Shown in pieces: positions 6,162 through 7,493 of a stretch of 7,493 nucleotides of DNA (positions are counted from its first letter, which is position 1; each line of letters starts with the position of its first letter). The position numbers were made by a program, and so were the translations under genes. Origin of the DNA: Bacillota bacterium (GTDB lineage Bacteria > Bacillota > UBA4882 > UBA10575); assembly GCA_012512605.1 (NCBI GenBank), contig JAAZDX010000132.1:1-7493 (forward strand), in the 5' to 3' direction. The notes beneath the pieces were generated by a model. That model was not told the origin of the DNA, made no database searches, and saw only the letters and a program-made list of their open reading frames with translations.

Positions 6162-6377
6162 ATGGACTGGCAGATATTAATAACCATTGGGATTACTTTA
6201 TACATGGCCGGAGTGGTTTGCCTCTGGCGTAAGCAGGAAAGATTTCTCCTCAGAGCTAATAATATTCAGACTGCATTATTAACTTTATTGATTATAGGAA
6301 TAGTGATCAGTTCCTACGATATCCTTAAATCCCCTCCAACCTCTGAAAATATATCCTCTTTACTATTACCTATTTAA
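6162..6377 (+). CDS. N-terminal part of a frameshifted membrane protein
   Basis: A 71-residue frame starting at an ATG with GAGGAG nine bases upstream. It holds two membrane segments: ILITIGITLYMAGVVCLW (residues 5-22) and ALLTLLIIGIVISSYDIL (38-55), joined by a short basic and polar loop (RKQERFLLRANN). It ends early at a TAA (6375-6377). From base 6347 the minus-one frame is open and continues straight into a third membrane segment and the C-terminal domain of the next entry. The joined reading SENISSL-FTITYLNNRWVAFF is natural, so this looks like the front of one gene of roughly 286 residues broken by loss of one base, probably a T in the CTCTTTAC run at 6356-6363. I do not recognise a family for the N-terminal part. 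It could also be a genuine small two-helix protein, but the fit of the downstream frame argues against that. Confidence 0.6.
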   Translation: MDWQILITIGITLYMAGVVCLWRKQERFLLRANNIQTALLTLLIIGIVISSYDILKSPPTSENISSLLLPI

Positions 6378-7027
6378 ATAATCGCTGGGTTGCCTTTTTT
6401 ATCGCCATACTCATTAAAACTTTTTTGGTCTACTGGATTGCATATTTTGTTTCTGGTATGTTTAAACAGGGAAAAATAATAAAAACCGTAACAAAGCTTT
6501 TCGGAATAGAGTTTAGTCAAGAGTTATCTACAGAAGACTTAGTGAAAGCCCAGCGAGGCTATGAAAGATTGAACGAACAGTTAGAAACCTTAACAAGTTT
6601 AAGTGGTGAGATTGCCAGCTACTTATCATCATCCTTTGAATATGATGTTTTAGCAGACAGTTATGAACAGACTGTCGAGAATCTCAGGGATAAGATCAAA
6701 AAGATCCTTTTAACTACATATGCTAATATCAACAGGATAGGAATATATGTCATCCCCGCGAATAAAAGCGCAATTAATCAACTGGAAGAAAAACTTACCG
6801 CCATTGTTGAAGTAACTTGGAATAATAGAGATATTTCAACCATAAACCAAAAGGTCGGTGTAATTGCTTACTCTATGGTCTCAGGTTTTGAAACCATTAT
6901 TGTTATTGATCCCAGAGCGACCGAATATGAGTTAACCGATGCTGAAATATGGTCCATTAGCGGTCTACTAGCTTCCTTTGTTTCCATAATTGGCTGGGCC
7001 CTTCAGTCAAAGTTGAATCATCCTTAA
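6378..7027 (+). CDS. C-terminal part of the frameshifted membrane protein (GAF-like domain)
   Basis: The frame is open from 6347 to the stop at 7025-7027. The first start-like codon is a TTG at 6425, which would give 200 residues, but neither it nor the next ATG (GMFKQGK, 6458-6460) has a ribosome binding site. Independent translation is therefore unlikely. In order it has a third membrane segment (WVAFFIAILIKTFLVYWIAYF, codons at about 6386-6448), a basic linker, a helical, probably coiled region (about 6530-6700: DLVKAQRGYERLNEQLETL), then an alpha/beta domain with INRIGIYVIPANK and later KVGVIAYSMVSGFETIIVID. A final hydrophobic helix follows near the end (ISGLLASFVSIIGWALQ). The alpha/beta part resembles a GAF-type sensor domain in pattern only; no cofactor residue can be named. 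A membrane sensor without an output domain in this window is possible. The GAF call is a weak inference; the broken-gene call is stronger. Confidence 0.6.
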
Positions 7028-7041
7028 ATATAAGTTATAAT
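7013..7041 (+). promoter_or_regulatory. Sigma-A-type promoter before the small lysine-rich ORFs
   Basis: TTGAAT (7013-7018), a 17-base spacer and a perfect TATAAT (7036-7041). The -35 box lies inside the end of the preceding gene. Transcription would start near 7048, just before the ribosome binding site GAGGTGAT (7053-7060) of the ATG at 7065. Confidence 0.6.
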
Positions 7042-7064
7042 AAATATGAAACGAGGTGATCTTA

Positions 7065-7223
7065 ATGACTGAGGCATTAAGATTAAAAGAAACACAAAAG
7101 ATTGGAGTCAAAAAAGAAGGCATCGGCTTTATCATGAAATCGGCCAATCCTAAACCCCAGTATTTGAAAAGTATTGAAATCGCAGTTAAAGAAATTGCCG
7201 TTTCATGCGGAAGAAAAAAGTAA
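7065..7223 (+). CDS. Small basic hypothetical protein (52 residues)
   Basis: ATG at 7065 preceded by GAGGTGAT with good spacing and by a well-formed promoter 24 bases upstream. The product is 52 residues, soluble and basic: ten Lys and two Arg against five Glu. It begins MTEALRLKETQKIGVKKEG and ends VSCGRKK. The middle KSANPKPQYLKSIEIAVKEIAV could form a loop followed by an amphipathic helix. I do not recognise a family. It may share a transcript with the 41-residue ORF 45 bases downstream. Support comes from signals rather than homology. Confidence 0.5.
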   Translation: MTEALRLKETQKIGVKKEGIGFIMKSANPKPQYLKSIEIAVKEIAVSCGRKK

Positions 7224-7240
7224 TATTTATTTCATTTTGA

Positions 7241-7272
7241 TCATACCTTCCCTTAAGGAGGGAAAGGTATGA
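7241..7272 (+). promoter_or_regulatory. Hairpin covering the start codon of the 41-residue ORF
   Basis: TCATACCTTCCC (7241-7252) pairs with GGGAAAGGTATGA (7260-7272) along 12 base pairs with a single bulged A. The loop (7253-7259) and the first stem bases hold the Shine-Dalgarno AAGGAGGG (7255-7262), and the ATG (7269-7271) is fully paired. In RNA this would limit ribosome access; in DNA it is also a near-perfect operator-like palindrome. Confidence 0.55.
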
Positions 7273-7394
7273 AATCACCAAAAAAAGAAAAGGGTGGCTT
7301 CAAAAAAAACAATCACTATAAACCCCCACAATCAATGCGGGATATCAAAAATTTTTTGGACAAGTTTAAAATTAAAGACACCAAAAGAAAATAA
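7269..7394 (+). CDS. Very small lysine-rich protein (41 residues)
   Basis: ATG at 7269 six bases after AAGGAGGG, one of the strongest ribosome binding sites in the window. The product has 41 residues, 13 Lys and 2 Arg against 4 acidic residues, so it is highly basic. The first half is Lys/Gly/Pro-rich and probably disordered (KSPKKEKGGFKKNN). The second half has one plausible helix, MRDIKNFLDKFKIK. This composition would suit a nucleic-acid or ribosome-binding peptide, but that is a guess and I recognise no family. Initiation appears to be controlled by the hairpin that encloses its start. It follows the 52-residue ORF by 45 bases, probably on the same transcript. A different frame (7294-7479) overlaps it and was judged a shadow. 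Confidence 0.5.
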   Translation: MKSPKKEKGGFKKNNHYKPPQSMRDIKNFLDKFKIKDTKRK

Positions 7395-7402
7395 ATTAAC
7401 GC

Positions 7403-7471
7403 AAGCCATTGGGCTACACTCCTTTTTGGTTTGGTTGGCAATTTACCATTTCGGAGTCCCGATGGCTTTTC
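7403..7471 (+). terminator. Possible long-stem terminator after the small ORFs
   Basis: AAGCCATTGGG (7403-7413) pairs with CCCGATGGCTT (7458-7468) with one T-G wobble. Next to it ACTCC (7418-7422) pairs with GGAGT (7453-7457), leaving a four-base bulge on one side. A short T-run (7467-7470) and a pyrimidine-rich stretch follow. The 30-base apical loop is large for an intrinsic terminator, so a structured 3' RNA end or part of a larger element beyond the window is possible. Confidence 0.35.
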
Positions 7472-7493
7472 CTTTATGAAATTGCGAACTTAA

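Noticed and set aside
6345..6377. Programmed -1 ribosomal frameshifting in the membrane gene
   Set aside because: No slippery heptamer of the X-XXY-YYZ type is in phase, and I see no obvious downstream stem-loop or pseudoknot next to it.
7294..7479. A 61-codon plus-strand frame overlapping the 41-residue ORF
   Set aside because: It has no ribosome binding site, overlaps the better-supported ORF in another frame, and its tail lies in the stem-loop region at 7403-7471.

Overview
The window looks like a chromosomal segment of a low-to-medium-GC Gram-positive bacterium of the Bacillota (Clostridia or Limnochordia-like). The pointers are strong AAGGAGG-type ribosome binding sites, sigma-A-like TATAAT boxes, a Gram-positive-style lipoprotein, a remnant of the DUF1848 family (which I associate mainly with anaerobic Firmicutes) and a GPH sugar symporter. 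The genus cannot be fixed from the sequence.

Layout, left to right. Positions 1-328 hold the decayed 3' end of a DUF1848 gene. An intact small lipoprotein gene follows (344-847, +) with its own promoter region and a clear terminator. Positions 912-1700 are a gene graveyard with no intact gene: a fragment of a hydrophobic protein (1016-1189, -), a frameshifted piece of an IS256/Mutator transposase (1179-1328, +), and a possible frameshifted hypothetical (1338-1702, -). Next is a GC-richer minus-strand block, transcribed right to left: an exported protein with two copies of a 'YPGA' domain (4499-5491) ending at its own terminator (4375-4410), then a probable two-gene operon of a GPH-family symporter (2890-4257) and a YghO-like GNAT protein (1699-2814). 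A 670-base AT-rich intergenic region (5492-6161) follows. It carries an inverted repeat and a second copy of the promoter motif seen at the lipoprotein gene. The right end is AT-rich and plus-strand: a membrane protein gene split by a frameshift (6162-7027) and two very small lysine-rich ORFs (7065-7223 and 7269-7394). The second of these has its start codon and part of its Shine-Dalgarno sequence inside a hairpin.

The most interesting signal is regulatory. A tandem 11-bp direct repeat (TTGTTTAGNNN twice) sits 10-11 bp upstream of TATAATAAA in two places on opposite strands: before the lipoprotein gene and before the exported YPGA protein. This is the architecture of promoters activated by OmpR/PhoB-type response regulators, and it suggests that the two envelope or secreted proteins share one activator. 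The other main points are the frameshifted membrane gene, the self-sequestering hairpin of the 41-residue ORF, and the decay of the DUF1848 and IS256 genes. I see no rRNA, tRNA, CRISPR array, recognisable riboswitch or intact mobile element.
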